A DNA stretch of 64,000 nt from Gavia stellata (taxonomy: Eukaryota; Chordata; Aves; Gaviiformes; Gaviidae), in assembly GCF_030936135.1 (NCBI RefSeq), contig NC_082604.1, positions 4,099,001 through 4,163,000 on the forward strand. The letters run 5' to 3'. Shown here in pieces: positions 40,188-55,100 of this stretch. The notes below the pieces were generated by a model, which had not been told where the DNA came from, did no database searches, and saw nothing but the letters and a program-made list of their open reading frames with translations. How positions within the stretch are numbered: position 1 is the first letter of the stretch; each line of letters starts with the position of its first letter. A program made the translations under genes and the position numbers.

Positions 40188-43100
40188 GTAAGTCCGGTTC
40201 TTTACTATTATTTACTGATTAGCCTGAAGCCCAAAGAGGAGAAAACATCATGGTTCAACTCAAAAAGAAAGTAGCAATAACCTGATCTAGACTAGAGATG
40301 CAGAGGTGTCTTGCCTAGCCTGGCTGTGCTCATGCTGAGCCGGTGACCTCTGTCACAAGGTGTGGCACTGGAACTACACAGATTACCTCTGGAGTTTTAT
40401 TCAATGCAAATGAGACCTGTTAGTCTGTAACGTTCTTCATAACATCATGCAATGCTTATAGATGCTTTACACTACAGTTGTTTGGTTTTAAACATAAGGC
40501 CGTAAAGTATTTTGAGAGGAAAAGGAAATAATTTTTCAGTAAAAAACTTGAAACTTTGACAGTAAATGCTACAGTATGTAACAAAGGTTGTATAAGACAA
40601 GACACTCAGCTAGAAAGCCGGTTCCTCAGCAGGTGTAAGTATGAACTACCCACTGAAGATCTGACCTACAGCTTTGTTCAATTTTCATTCCAGCCATTAC
40701 AGTAAAGCTTTCTGTTTGAATCTGTATTAGTGCCTGGAGCAAGAGAAGGTATTCCTGGGGGCTTGGAGTTGGGGAGTATAACTAGGACAGCAGTGCAGGT
40801 GACACCAAGATGGTGCTTGTTCCTAGGAGGCAGCCAGAGCTCACACCTTTCCTCCAGTGACAGCAGAGCAGTTCTGCTTGCTTGCTTGCTCTGCAGAGAG
40901 GCAGGATGTTGCCATGCCTCTACAAATGTGAAGAGAGGAGCTGGGCTGAATACAGAATGCTCTTTTTTTTTTTTTTTTTCTGAAGAGAGATCATGGATGC
41001 ACTCACATTTCTAAATTATTTCAGCTATAACAGAAAGAATAAATATCTAAAAACACTTGCAACAGAGCCCTCTACATCTGTTTGTTTTTCTTTATCATGG
41101 TAATATCTATGTTTTCAAGCATCTCTTCTGAAAGAATACCTTAGCTAATGTGAGGCTGCCAAGGCACTTTACCAGAATTCACGGTGCCCCCCACCAATCT
41201 CTGGGAGGTAGTGGAGCTGAGTAATTGCTGTCCTTGTAAAAGGTATTGCCTCATTTCCTCTTGTGAGACAGCTGGGCTTGATAACTTGTCCAAAGTCATG
41301 TTCCAGGTCAGCTGTGGAGCTGGGAGTAGAACTCAGAGGTCCCGATACTATAACTGTTAGACTGTACTGCCTACAAGCAGTAGGAACTTATCCGGTTAAA
41401 CACTGCTAAAGAGATCAAATCACTAAAAAATTAAGACCAAGAGATGTATGCCTGTGAGTTACATGGCATCAAGTACGTCACTGTACTTGACAATAGCTTT
41501 TCTTCTCCCCAGGGTGATCATGTGTGGCTCGACACTCAACCAAACAGTGAATTTAATGTCCCTATCGGGGCAGTTGTGAAGGACTCTGACTCAGGACGGA
41601 TCTTGCTGGAGGATGACGAAGGCAAGGTGGGCTACGCTATAACTTTCTGTAAAAGGTCAACATAAAATTTAAAAGTACAAAGTACAAAAGAATGGCCCTA
41701 TTGGGCCAGACCAAAGCTCCATCTAGCCAAATGGTCTGACTTTGATAATGTCTGGTAGGATATACTAAAAGAAAGAATATAAAAATAAGGCAAGTATAGG
41801 GTGATACCCTAGTATCCCCATGTCCCAGCATTATGAAGATTTAGAGTTTCCTGAGCTAGAGGTTATAGCTACATATTTAAGAAAAGGAAACGGACAGGCT
41901 CCAATCCCTAATGGTGAAGTCATGATCCCACTAAAGTCAGTTGGGGTTTCAGCCCTACCTCATACAATGTTGTGGCTGTGATAACCTGACAGAGCTGCAC
42001 TCTGAACAACGCTAAATTTCTTGATGTCCAGAACCCACGTAAATGGCTTCATCCATTGTTTCAAATCATCTGGTCTTGGGGAGCAGCAAACCAGTTAATT
42101 TCTGTAGTTCAGTCAACTGTTTGTTAGAATATGCTGGTTTGAGCATGGATTATACTGAAGCTCACTCCGGTCTAACATGGCTCTCCTTTGTTTGCCTCTG
42201 AACAACAGCATAACACATTAAAACTGATGCCTCGCCTTTTTCAGGAACACTGGATCACAGCTCGCAACATGCACATGGTGCGCCTGATGCACCCCTCCTC
42301 TGTCCAGGGGGTGGAAGACATGATCCGCCTTGGGGATCTCCATGAAGCAGGCATGGTGCACAACCTCCTCATCCGCCACCAGGAGCACAAAATCTATGTG
42401 AGTGCCAAGGTCACCAGGCATAGTACTTTCAGGAACGATCTGTGCTACATATTTAGCAGAGTGACCTGAGCAGCCTGCAAGCCTTTCATACACGGGGCCC
42501 TCTGCTTCCTTTACTGGAAGGTGGGTGGGTGCCAAGGAGATACAACATAGGTTTCCTCTTCTTTCATTTGAGTACTTTGGCCACGAAGAAGGGAGTTAAC
42601 CACAGTCTCTGAAATCACAGAGATATGCATAGGTAGTGACCCTGCTTACTTTTTCCTAGAGTGATCATTTCCACCAGTGACTGACAGTTAGCTAAATCCA
42701 GTCCGTGTTACAGCTTAGTGCTGCTATTACCTGCAGCTCTGACACAGGATCAATCTAACTAGTACACAGTGACATGATTTGGATTGTCCTCCAGTCCAGG
42801 TCAATGGTTACTTGATTTTGATGTAATAAAATAGATAAAGAATAAATCTGGATGTTTAGGACACCTGGTTTCATTTCCTGTCCATTACAGGTTTTATCTG
42901 TGACTTTGAGCAACTTGACACTTCTAGTTTCTTTGTTCCTTAGTTCCCAGTTTGTCATATGATAATAATATTCAGGTTTTTGCATGCTTTGCCTCCCATG
43001 TTGTATACGCTACTACCTTCATAGGAGAGGAACTGCGTATTAGAACAGAGATGTGGTGATGTTTAGTGTAAACAAGGACTGATTTTATAGATGCTGCAGT

Positions 43101-46100
43101 TATAACTACCAAGATGTCTGTATATTAGACTCCAGCAGCCTACAGTTGTCTTATGTACAAGTCCTTGAACAATATTATTGCCTTGCATTTCCACAGCCTT
43201 CAACAGCCTCCTTCATTTCAATGATGCTGTTGTTTGCAAATGTTACTAAATGACCGTATGAATAGCACAACCATAACTTTGCCCATTAGGAAAGTTCAGC
43301 TACATCTGAATTAGAACACAAAAGCAGCTTAACAAAACACTACAGAACAGCTTATGATAGCACACAAAAATGCCATCTCAAATTGGACTTTCTTGTGCTT
43401 TAGCTTCAGACAGTGAACTGAGCTGTGATTTGGCAAGGAGATTATAGTTAGCATTCTTCCTTTTGCAAAAACCTCCATATCCTGGGATATTTAATAGCAG
43501 CTTATAGTGAGGAACCAGGCTCTCAGCCTCACCTAAGTGCTGCTATGGATCTCCCAGGCTTCCCTCCTGCCTAGTTTAGATTTATACTGCAAGTGGCTTT
43601 GGTTCTATTCTTGTTTGCAGGTTTACTGCTAGAGGTAACGCTCATAACTGTTTTCCAGACTTACACAGGATCAATCTTGGTAGCAGTGAATCCATACCAG
43701 CTGCTGCCCCTGTACACAGTTGATCAGATCAGACTGTACTGTAACAAGAGGATTGGAGAGCTGCCACCTCATGTCTTCGCCATTGCAGACAACTGTTATT
43801 TCAATATGAAGAGGAATAAGAGAGACCAGTGCTGTGTGATCAGGTGACTGGACTCAGAGAGGACGAGTAGCAGAAACCAAGTCTGGCATGTTTTTGGGGC
43901 ACCTTTGTGGACACAGGAGATTTTCCAAATGGAAGGGCACAGATAAGACTAGAGACAACAGGAAGGAAATATTTTCTCCCCTGCTACTTCATTTTCAGTT
44001 AGGGCTGCAAAAGGTAGAACATAAGCAAGGGGTTTCTGAAGTCCATTGTTTTCCCCCAGAATCTTTGAATGTGGTGATACATTCGGCACATGGTCACTAC
44101 ATACAGAAACATAAAATATGAGCCTGTGTGATGTAAGGCTATCTTATACCTTGGGGACATGATACTTATGTTACATGTATTTTCTGAGAATAGAGATTTC
44201 CTGAAGAGAAACAACCTCTGCTAACCTGAAGGTGGAGGGAAGCTTTCTTCATTCTATAAACACATAACATGTATCCATTTTCTGTTAATCATCAGTGTGA
44301 AGAACCAGATAGTCTCATTGCAATAATATCTGATTACAGCTGAGGCAACTCAGCTGATATGCTAAGACTAACCTTGGAAATCTGGTAATGCATTAAAGAA
44401 GAAAAGCAAGTGTTCATTTAATTTGCAGTGGTACAGAATGTCTTCCATGGATTTGCTTGGTTTTAATCAGTGGAAGAATTTAGTCCTCAGCCTGTGTTTA
44501 AAAAACAACTTAAATTTTAGCAGATAAGTTGATGAAAGACTGAAATTCTCCAGCCCTCCATGAAAGACAATCTGATCTGCCATTCACAGGGTAAATATAA
44601 GTGGGATTATTTTTTTTTAACTTGGTCTGCCATTTTGCTACCCTAGCCAAAAAAGAAGAAAGGAAACCTGTAATGATCTTGTTCCTTATTGCAGTGGAGA
44701 ATCTGGAGCTGGGAAGACTGAAAGCACAAAGCTAATACTACAGTTTTTGGCAGCTGTCAGTGGCCAGCATTCCTGGATAGAGCAGCAAATCCTAGAGGCC
44801 AACCCCATTCTGGAAGGTGGGTTATTTAGCAAACATGCCTGATTTACCACCTTTATCTCAGGATTTTCGTATCAGGATAAAAAAATTCAGAAACAGATCT
44901 TTGAACCATTGTATTTCCATAAGTGCTAAAACCCCTGAAACACTGGTGATGCAGGGTAGAAGTTCTCTATACTTTTCTACCATGTCCCTGTGAAGTGTAC
45001 GGCAGCTCCCACGCTGTAGGAGGAGGTGCCGCTATGGTATGTAACCCAGAACTGCTGGGAGTACAAGAGATCCTTGGGAACACAAGGTAAAGACCCCCGG
45101 TTTAGCATTTGCACTAGATAGCAAATGCTATCTTGGCAAAGTGACTGGCCAAGCATGGATGTATCTATAGGGGAGCTCCCTGAGACACCCATCTTTCTCT
45201 GTAGAGGGATCAAGTGTGTTCCCAGTAAGTCCTTCTGGAGGTCTTCAGACTTGCCCAGCTCTCTTGACTGGCCAGATATAGGCTGCATTTGGATCATTTG
45301 AATACGTCTTTTAGGACCCCGTCATCTGGATGCACAGTATGCCTGCCTGTCTCTTTAGGAGGTAGTCTGAGACCAGACATTCTTCAGTGCTTGTCAGCAC
45401 TGTCAATTGGAACATAACGTGTAAAATACTAGCAGCAAAAAGGAAGAGCATAAAAAATAGACTTGATGTTCATTAACTGCAATAATCCAGATACTGTCTC
45501 TGTCCCTTGCCCGCCAGCTTTTGGAAATGCCAAGACAATTCGAAATGACAATTCAAGCCGCTTTGGGAAATACATTGATATTCACTTCAACCAAAATGGT
45601 GTTATAGAAGGAGCCCGGATAGAACAGTTTCTCCTGGAGAAGTCCCGGGTTTGCCGGCAGGTGAGGGCACTGGCAGAGGCACATTCTGCCTGCTCCTGTG
45701 CTACAAGCTTATGCTGACAACGCTGTCCATTGGCCTATTTCTTTCTTTTAGGCTCCAGAGGAGAGGAACTACCACATCTTCTACTGCATGCTAATGGGGA
45801 TGAATACAGAGCAGAAAAAGATGCTGAATCTGGGCACTGCTTCAGAGTACACTTACCTCACTATGGTAATAGTCTCTGCTTTCTTCTCCATTATCCCTCT
45901 GCCATTTGCTTCTCCCAGTGAGCGATTAGAATCAATAGGAGCTGCAGATGGGTAGTTACCAAATATGAACAGTCTTTTCTTTAGAGTACCAGAAGCAGCA
46001 ACACCAAAAGTGCTGTGAGCCTCCGTTCCAGAGACTTTTTGTAATGTCCACCAGTGGGAGGCAGCTTTTGGCAGTTCAAAGCTTTCCATCAAAGTCAGGC

Positions 46101-49100
46101 TTAAGAAACATAAAGAACATCTTAAAGCAGGTGGGAAATATCCCCCAATTTCACAGGCACTCAGATTTCAGATGCATGCAAGGGATCTCATGCCAGGGAG
46201 AATACTAATCAGGTATGTATACCTTAGGGGAAAATGAATAAGCAGAAACAGTGCCAAGAATCCTAGTCCTCATATCTGATAAATCTTACATACATAATGC
46301 AGGAAGCTGGCATTACATCTAACCTCCAACAGCTGATGTTAATGTCCCTGTCTGGGTTTATATTGCCATAGTGGCAGCAATGGGATGTTCATAGGTGAGA
46401 TTTTTGAAAATAGCTAATTGGTTGGTTTAGGGCATGAAAGCCACCCTGAAAATCCTGTTCTTTAGCCTGTGCAAATACTTCATATTAAATATGTCAGCTG
46501 GTTTGATTTGGGCTGTTCTACAGCCCTGGAAAAAATAGGGCTAAATCCTGCCTCTGCTGAAGTTAATGGGAGTTGGGCGTCTAGTGTCAGAGGAAATTAG
46601 ATCAAGCCTATAAAGCTGTTTCTGGAATCTCAAAAGCAAAATCATTGAAGTTGCTGGAGATTTTTCCAAATGTAATGTTTTCAAAATAGCAGTGATCTTT
46701 CAGCAAGAGCTGATGAATCCAATTCACACGTCGGCCATTCCATAAAAAGGTCTGAAGTTCCCTGGGTCAGCAGTAGGGCAGTATAATACAGAGGTGGATT
46801 AGATTAAAGGAGAACATATCCATGGTTTTGTTCAGTTCAGCTGTTGGCACAAGATGGCCTGTTTACAAGCTGTAAACTGAAATGTCTAGGAATACTTCAC
46901 TTTTGTAATCATCGCACTATATTGTCGGTAATAGCAGGGATAAAAAAGGCATTTTCCCATCTCCATTAGGGCTGAAAATAGTTTCTATCAGGAGCAGCAT
47001 CCTAGGACCCGCTGTGCAGGCTTTGTTGAAGGTTCTTCTGATGCTGCCTTGGATGCTTCCATCTGCCTTCCACTAGAACCTAATATTCTTATTTTGAGAT
47101 TTGCCTTCTAGTACTGATCCAATCCTACTTGCTTTGATTTGGGATTAGGGCTCTTAATTGTCCATTGGTAAGGCAGAGAGAGGAAACCAAAGAAACAGGC
47201 ATGGCCTTGTAAGTGTAGGTAATCTTGTCAAAGTTTCCTGTCCTTCTATGCTCCAGAGCAGCCTTCCCCTCAGCTTTTCCTTTTGGCTTCCCCATTATTC
47301 ATTCTAGCCTTGGAGAAATGCATTATTTAGCCCTCTGCCCTCTTGAGAATAGAGATGAGGGAGCCATGGGAAGAGCATATAGAATGTCTAAATAGGTTTT
47401 TTACCTTGCGTCTTGCAGCTCACAGCGTATCCACATTGTGTATAAGGGTTTGTCAGCCTGCAGGTCCTTTCTTCCTTGTATGGGTTCCGGGAGGATTTTC
47501 CTTACCTGTGGGTGTGGTGTCTTGCAGGGCAACTGCATGTCTTGCGATGGCCGGAACGACGCGAAGGATTATGCCCACATCCGCTCAGCTATGAAGATCC
47601 TCATGTTCTCAGATTCTGAGCACTGGGACATCAGCAAGCTGCTGGCTGCGATTCTGCACCTAGGGAATGTAGAGTTCGAAGGTAAACTCAGCATTGTCTG
47701 TGCTTGGCCTTTCCTCAGACTCAATGGTAAAGGCCTAAAGGTGCTGCTTGCTTCCATCTGTGCAGATTAGGTTGTGCCGCTCTGCCCTGTATAAACAGGT
47801 GAACAGGGTTGGAAGGGCAGGCAGATAAACACCATGAAATTCTGATTTGTGACTCCACTGCCTAGTGTTTTGAAAAACATTATCTTATCATTATTTTGTC
47901 ACACCATCAGGTTTCCATGGTTATAAATAGGCCCTTATCACACAAACTGAAACAACAGATACTATAATGCCATGTTACATTTGCTGATTGTTGCGCTACA
48001 CAAGCCAGAGGACACAGGAGCAGCTGAGTGATGTCTGCTGTGGAGATGATAGCAGTCATTCTCCTGGCTAGGTTTGGTGAACACTCACCTGCATAAGTGC
48101 CATTCTGGTATGGCACAGGCACAGTGTGAGATACCCACCAGCAGGACGCCAGGAGCTCTCATGTTTTAGAAAAGGACTCCTTCTCACTCTGTGATGCAGA
48201 GGGCCCAATACAGTGATGCCAGCTGGATTCTTTGGAGTAATGCTGGCTGCTAAAATGAGGGATTTCCCTCATTCCCTTTCTTTGTCTAAATTTCCCACAA
48301 GCCAGATACACAGAAAAAAATATTTTCAGAAACACATTTTCTGAAGTCAGATACCACTTCCCCAGATTCCCAGTAACTACTATTTAAAATTAATAACCTT
48401 GTCAGTTTTGCTGCTGTTTTTAGCCTGGTGTTCTGGAGATTTGAGGGCCCCATACATCCCAGGATCCCTGGGTGAAATCAGGACCCTCCTCAATAAAATC
48501 ATCAAACCCGGGAGTTTCAAAAGAGAACTTACTGTCAGAGCTACAGGGTTACAGAAATACAGCTGCAATAACAGCACAGCCCCCCACCGCAGCAGAAATG
48601 ATTCACCCTGAGATTGAGTGTTTCCTCATTGTAGCGGCTGTGTATGACAACTTGGACTGCTCTGATGTGATGGACTCACCACACTTCTCAATCGCAACCA
48701 AATTGCTTGAGGTAATGGACTCTCATCTTCTCTTACTAGTTCTCTCCTTCACCCTTGCTCCCTGAGCACACTGACAAAGCATGTCTCTGCGGAGTGTTTA
48801 TGTATGGATGGACATATAACGGGCACGTCCCCTTCTTCCTGCTGACACTCAAGTGATGCTGTTGCAGATGTCTCTCTGAGCTAGGAGATCTTTAACTGGG
48901 ACAGCAGGCTGCCAGCGAATGCTGCTGGACAGGCAGTTTGTCAGGGCCCTCTTCCTGAGACAGACTTTGCTGGATCTCCTTTATCTACCTAGAGTGACAG
49001 GTTGCCATGACTGTTCCTCCAGGTGGATGCCAGTGAACTCCAGAACAGCCTCACAAACCTCTCCATCATTGTCCGAGGAGAAAGTGTGTCCAGGCCTCTG

Positions 49101-52100
49101 AACATAGTTCAAGCTGCAGATGGGAGGGATGCCTTTGTGAAGGTACTGGTGCTTCTCCATTTAAAGATTGGGGATGCTTTCAGAGCTGTCTGTCTTACTG
49201 GCTGAGGAGCCTCATGTGGCAAACATTCACCCAGAGGGCTCCAGTCCCTCGTAGTTTTCAGGCAGTTTGACAGCATTGTAGCAGCACAATAGCAAGCAGT
49301 AAGCTATGTCCAAAGACTCTAATGATGGGCTCTAAATCCTCTTTAATTTTTTCTCAGGGTATATATGGACGGATTTTCCTGTGGATAGTGAACAAGATCA
49401 ACTCAGCCATTTTCAACCCAACTTCTCAGAAGCCTAAAGAGAGACGTCAGTCCATTGGGCTGTTGGACATTTTTGGGTTTGAAAACTTTAGCAACAACAG
49501 GTAGGAGGCTCTAGATTCATTTCCACTGGGAAGCTGAAAAGCAGCTTATGTAAAGGGAAAGAATGAAAAACCAAACAGACACATGCTCTTTCATTATCAT
49601 CCTGATTCTCAGAAAAGCAGTGAAATTTCTGTCACTGAATTTTCCCAGTGATGATCATGCACATATTACGTTTTTCTTTAGTCTTGGTCATATTTTTGCC
49701 TTCTCCCCCAACCTTCATTTTGGTGCAGCCATTGCACATGTCTATTCCAAAACCTCAGGAATTTTCTCAGAGGACATGGCTATGAAGCTGCTATGAGCAG
49801 GCAGCCACTCTGTGAGGATGTCCCCATGTCTCTGTACCAAACTTTCTTGTTCCATAGCATTTTTACACTGTCTCTTGGCATACATTTTGTATATAGTACA
49901 AAGGAGGCCATGTTGTGTTTCCCATTTCAGCTCATGCTTCCATCTTGCTCATTGTTCTCCTGTCCCTTTTTTGGGGCTGCTTCATTTTTCTACTCTTAAG
50001 GACAGGTCAGCAAAATACCTGGTCAGTATACCATTGTCCCATTGCTACGTCTCCTACTGGTGGTTTCAGTCCCAAAGCATCATTTCTGTTTGCCCTTCTC
50101 TATGGGGGCAGCAGTTCTCTCAGTTGTATGGTACCATATCATCAGTACTGCACAAACTATCAGCACATATTCTGCAGTCTTTTCCAATCCATTTCATCTG
50201 ATGCATCTTGCTTGCTTTCAACAAGATAATATTCCTCACTGACTTTTGGAACATGGTCTAGGATCTGTTCAGCCCATCTTCTATCTTTTGTGTTCTCTCC
50301 TATTATTTTATGCTATTCCCAAAGGCTGCAATCCACATGGGGCCTCACTGTGGTGAGCACTCCCCAGGCACACGCAGTGTGCCACAGCAATTACCAGGTA
50401 ATGAAACTCAGGTGCAGCATTAAGGAGTAACTAACAAAAGAAGTGGTAGTGCCAGTGCAAGTAAAAACATGTCACACACTCATACAGTCAAGCTATTTTC
50501 ACAGTTATATGTTCCCCTTTATCTCTAGAGTTTCTTGAAACACATACACGATCTTTCCTTGCTTACTCAGCAACACTCAATTGTCATTTGGCTCATTTCT
50601 GCTTATCTTTATCATAGCAGAAGATGCATCCCTTATATTGCTAAGATTGGCAACATGCAGTGGTGGTGACCATTAACACTGTGGAATAAAGCAGTAGTAT
50701 ATCTGGATATGTATTTAACACAGAGAATAAACAAATACCCTAGAGCAGTGCAGCACTGGCCAAGGATGACCATGGGTTCCCATCTTATCCCCCCCCAGCT
50801 TCGAGCAGCTCTGCATTAACATTGCCAATGAGCACCTTCAGCAGTTCTTCGTGCACCATGTCTTCAAGCTGGAGCAAGAGGAATACCTTGCAGAGCACAT
50901 TGCTTGGAATAACATTGACTTCACTGATAACCAACAGGCTCTGGAAGTCATCGCACTCAAGCCTATGAATATCATCTCCCTCATTGATGAAGAGAGCAGG
51001 TTCCCAAAGGTAAATTTATGGTTTCACTTGTAATGCCTGGCTTTGCACCGAGCTCACGTGTAACGCTTGGCTTTACACACAGAAAAGTGCAAAAGTGGCT
51101 TTCGGATACATTATGAGAGAAAATGTCTTCTCCCCATAGATGTTTCTTTTAAATTAGCTCACTCAATTTGTTTAATTAGCATTATACAAATGCTTCACTC
51201 TCTGCTGGAATGTGCTCTTCCTGGTACCTCACTGTTGAAACTCTTACAAGCTGTTTCAGACAGAGAAGGAAGGACTCCAGATAATTTTACAAGAGCTTCT
51301 TAGGAAATCTTTGAATTCGCATATTGTTTGAGTATCGTTCTGCTGTTGGTCTGGGCTGCAGCTTGCTCTTTCTTCTCCTGGATGACAGACCTAGTTGAGT
51401 TGTGGTGAATGGAGTAAAATCCAGTTGGCAGCTGGTCACAAGTGGTGTAGGAGGTTGTAGCGAGGTGGGGGGTCGGTCTCTTTTCCCAAGTAACAAGTGA
51501 TAAGACAAGAGGAGACGGCCTCATGTTGCGCCAGGGGAGGTTTAGACTAGATATTAGGAAAAATTTCTTCACCAAAAGGGTTGTCAAGCATTGGAACAGG
51601 CTGCCCAGGGAAGCGGTGGAGTCACCATCCCTGGAGGTATTTAAAAGATGTGTAGATGTAGCACTTAGGCACATGGTTTAGTGGTGGACTTGACAGTGTT
51701 AACAGTTGGACTTGATGATCTTACAGGTCTTTTCCAACCTAAATGATTTTAGGATTCTATGATTCTGTGAAATGTTATTCTGCAAAGGCCAGGCTTCTCA
51801 AACAGGAGAGCAGAGATGAAAGTAGCATCTGATTTCAGACAACACTGCAGAGCATTTTCATAGTCTCCAGAGCATGGTGAGGCTAAGCAGGACTGCTGGT
51901 ATAGGAATCAGATGGCAATGTGGGCTTGTCCAGAAAAGCAAGCCCCTGCCTCAGCTCATTTGTAGTCCTCAGGTAACAATTTGAGAGGATCATGTATGGG
52001 CAGACAGCTTTCCCCTTTCTTCCCTAAAAGGAGAGTGGTCCTGCAGTCAGGACAAGAAAGCATCTCTTCTATGATTCCCAGAGCACATGACTTCTCAGAT

Positions 52101-55100
52101 AGCACAGCACTCACTACCCCTAGGACGGGCCAGTGAGCAGAGCTAGCCTCCCATGCACCACAGGGGATGAGATTGTGATGGCACCCCTTGAAGAGAAGCT
52201 GACTGCCTTGCCTGTGGAAGTCACGATCTGGGCATGCTGATGGGTAGCTGCTCAGGGCAGCCTTCTTCCAGGGATCTGAGTCTTGCACCAGTTGGGGAGT
52301 GAAAGAAGACCTGTGTCCGCCTGGGAGAAGGAGCATGCACCCCTTAGAGGATGGCATGGGAAGGTTGGTGGGGGGCTCTGCTTGTGAGGTCCAAAGATTT
52401 GGGAAATTATCAGCGCACCTGGTGATGTTAGTAATGTTAGGGGGGCTTGTGTTCAGCCTTAAAATACCAGGCCTTACGCTCTGGTGGTGTGTTCTGTCCC
52501 TATGCTTGAGAGAAGGGTCTGTGTAAAAGGGAAGACACTTCTGGCACTACCTTCCTCCAGATCTACTACACAAATAAGGGACAGAATTTGAGCATCTGTT
52601 ATCTCTGAGCACCACTTCTGTTTGTTCACTGAGCATAGGCCAGTGCTGGGGCGAATCTGCTTAACTGTCCTTTTTTGCCTGTATTTGTTTCTAGGGCACA
52701 GATGCCACCATGCTTGTCAAAATCAATTCCCTCCATGGCAAAAGTAAAGTCTACATCCCACCTAAGAGTGTCCATGACACCAAGTTTGGCATCAACCACT
52801 TTGCTGGGGTTGTCTTTTACGAATCAAAAGGTGAGTCTATCTCTGCTGGATATGGAGGGTGAAGAGAAGGGCATGACCTGCCCTGGATGTGTGGCACTCC
52901 AGGGTAGTGTTGATCTGAAGTCAGATCAGGAGATCAGGAGGATTACTCTAAACTGATCTGCAAGTTACTGTAAAGGAAGTGGATTTTAGCTAGACAGAGT
53001 GGCACTAGAGCCAGCAGGCTGGCGAGGTGACAAGCTGATTTTGTTTCCATCCTATAGATTTCCTGGAGAAAAATCGTGACACACTGAGTGCTAATGTAAT
53101 GCAAGTGGTTCATTCCTCCAAAAACAAATTCCTGAGAGAGATTTTCCAGGTGGAAATGACCCCACCTAGTCTGGGACGCGGGACCATCCGGCATTTTGGA
53201 GCTGACCAGGCCTACAAGGTTGGTTTACTGGCACTGGGTTGCAGAAACAACTCATTTCTCCTCCCTTCCATAAGGCTCTGGCTGTTCTTGACCTCCTCTT
53301 TCTTTTGCACTGTCTCTGCAAATCCCTATCGCTTTCATTCAACTCATTTCTGCAAATGAGTCTGCAGGAAAAGTCAGGGTCTGCATCCTGCGACATCTGT
53401 GTAGCCATGCCTGCAGGCTGTCACAGAAGCATCAGTCGTGCTGCCTCCCCACATGTTGTCATCAACGGGATGGGTTTGCTCTGTGTCTGCCTGGGCATCC
53501 GTACTGCATCCACATTGCCAGGAAGGGTGTAAATTAGTAGGAGAAACTGTACTTCAAAAGGTTCGTTGGAACGGAACAAGGCACCAACCAGAGACCCCTC
53601 TGCAAAGCCAGCACCTGTTCAGAAGCCAGCAGCTAAACTGCTGCCTTACTGCACAAGTGGCCAGTCTGCTGGGACCGTAACACCAAGGGGTCTGACTGGG
53701 CAACTGGCAGGTGGGTCCTGGCCCTTTCGTTCTTGCAGAGGGCTGACAGGCTAGCACAAAGGAGCAAATAGCTGTGCTGTCACAGAAAGATAACGCTGTC
53801 TCCTGCTCCCAGGGACACCTGTAGACACAGTCTCACTGCCCTGCATATTGCTGCAACTTTAGCTCTCCCTCCTGGCCCAGAGGCTTTGTGACAAAGTTCA
53901 TGATGGCTAATTATCACAGAATCATCTGTGCCTAGTTGTGTAGGGAGCCTTGTCCTGTGCCTAGTGAAAATGAGGTTGTAAAGCGCAGTGGACTGGAAAC
54001 AGCGTGGGGCAGAGTTCAAGTTCTCTGCCCTGCTGCAACTTTCACATACCTTGATTGCTGAGCATTAAACTATGCAGTGTCATCATTGTGTGAAAGTACT
54101 TTTGCTTTTAATATTTATATTGTTGAGTTTTCCTGTCAGGTTATAGAACAAACAGTCAGCTTGCTCTCTTACCTGTTATCTGTCTATTCTCCTGGCATTG
54201 TTTTCTGATCCTGTCCTTTCTTCCTCAGTCTTTATCCCAATGTGGCTTTCTGCTGTCCAGAACGTCTGGCCATGGACAGGTAAACATCCTGGGGGAGAAG
54301 AATGTCAGAAGTGGTACAAGCAGCAACAGAGAACTGCTTAGCATCTCTTAAATACTATGAATACCTTCAGATTAAATATAACGTCTATCTACATTGCTCT
54401 AATGCTTTAATGGTTTTTGTCTCTATAAATAAGGTTGTGTTATTGAAAAAAACCACCTTTCCTTACATTTAGAAAGTACAGCAGCATGTCAAGAAAGGAG
54501 ATACTAAATGTGGGCTACTGCCCATTTCAAAATGCACGGAAGTTAGTTAGCTGAAATACCCCTATGAATTTCAAATAGGTTGGGCCACGGTTGGGAAGCC
54601 TCAGAAGCAGGCTACAGAAAGAAATAGGGAATGAAGTGCCAGAAAAAACTTTGCAGTCCTTAGGTCTCAGAGTTGCTCTCCGGACACACCAGGGGGGAAT
54701 AGTCACTGCCATCTCAACAAGAAATTCAGATTTAGCGATGTTATATGTGTGAGATCATGAGGGCACGGGCTTCAGACTTCTCTGGCCATCCCACTGACTT
54801 ACTGGTACAGCAGAAAGGCCTCTAAGATCTGGAAGTGCAAATTGCTTTTAACTCCTGTACAGCTTAAGCATGTATACGCTGTTATCATATCTACTTCAGA
54901 GGGATGCTTGCTAGCCCTAAGATACATCAGAGCTGCCAGGAGACATTCCCAGGAACTGTTTTCCAAAGGCACGAGTGTTTGGTCGCTGGAGGGCAGCATT
55001 GCCCTGTAGCTAAAGCATATGAGCATTAAAAAGGGCACTCGAAAGGTAAGAACCAGCAGAATCAGGTACCGTAAAGACCATGGAAGTGAGGGGAGCCACT

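Noticed and set aside
51300-51674. Minus-strand open frame of 124 codons
   Set aside because: It is antisense to the CR1 LINE fragment. The real coding sense of CR1 is the plus strand and is broken.
51956-52357. Minus-strand open frame of 133 codons in a MYO7B intron
   Set aside because: No family resemblance or exon signals. It lies near the CR1 insertion and looks like chance.
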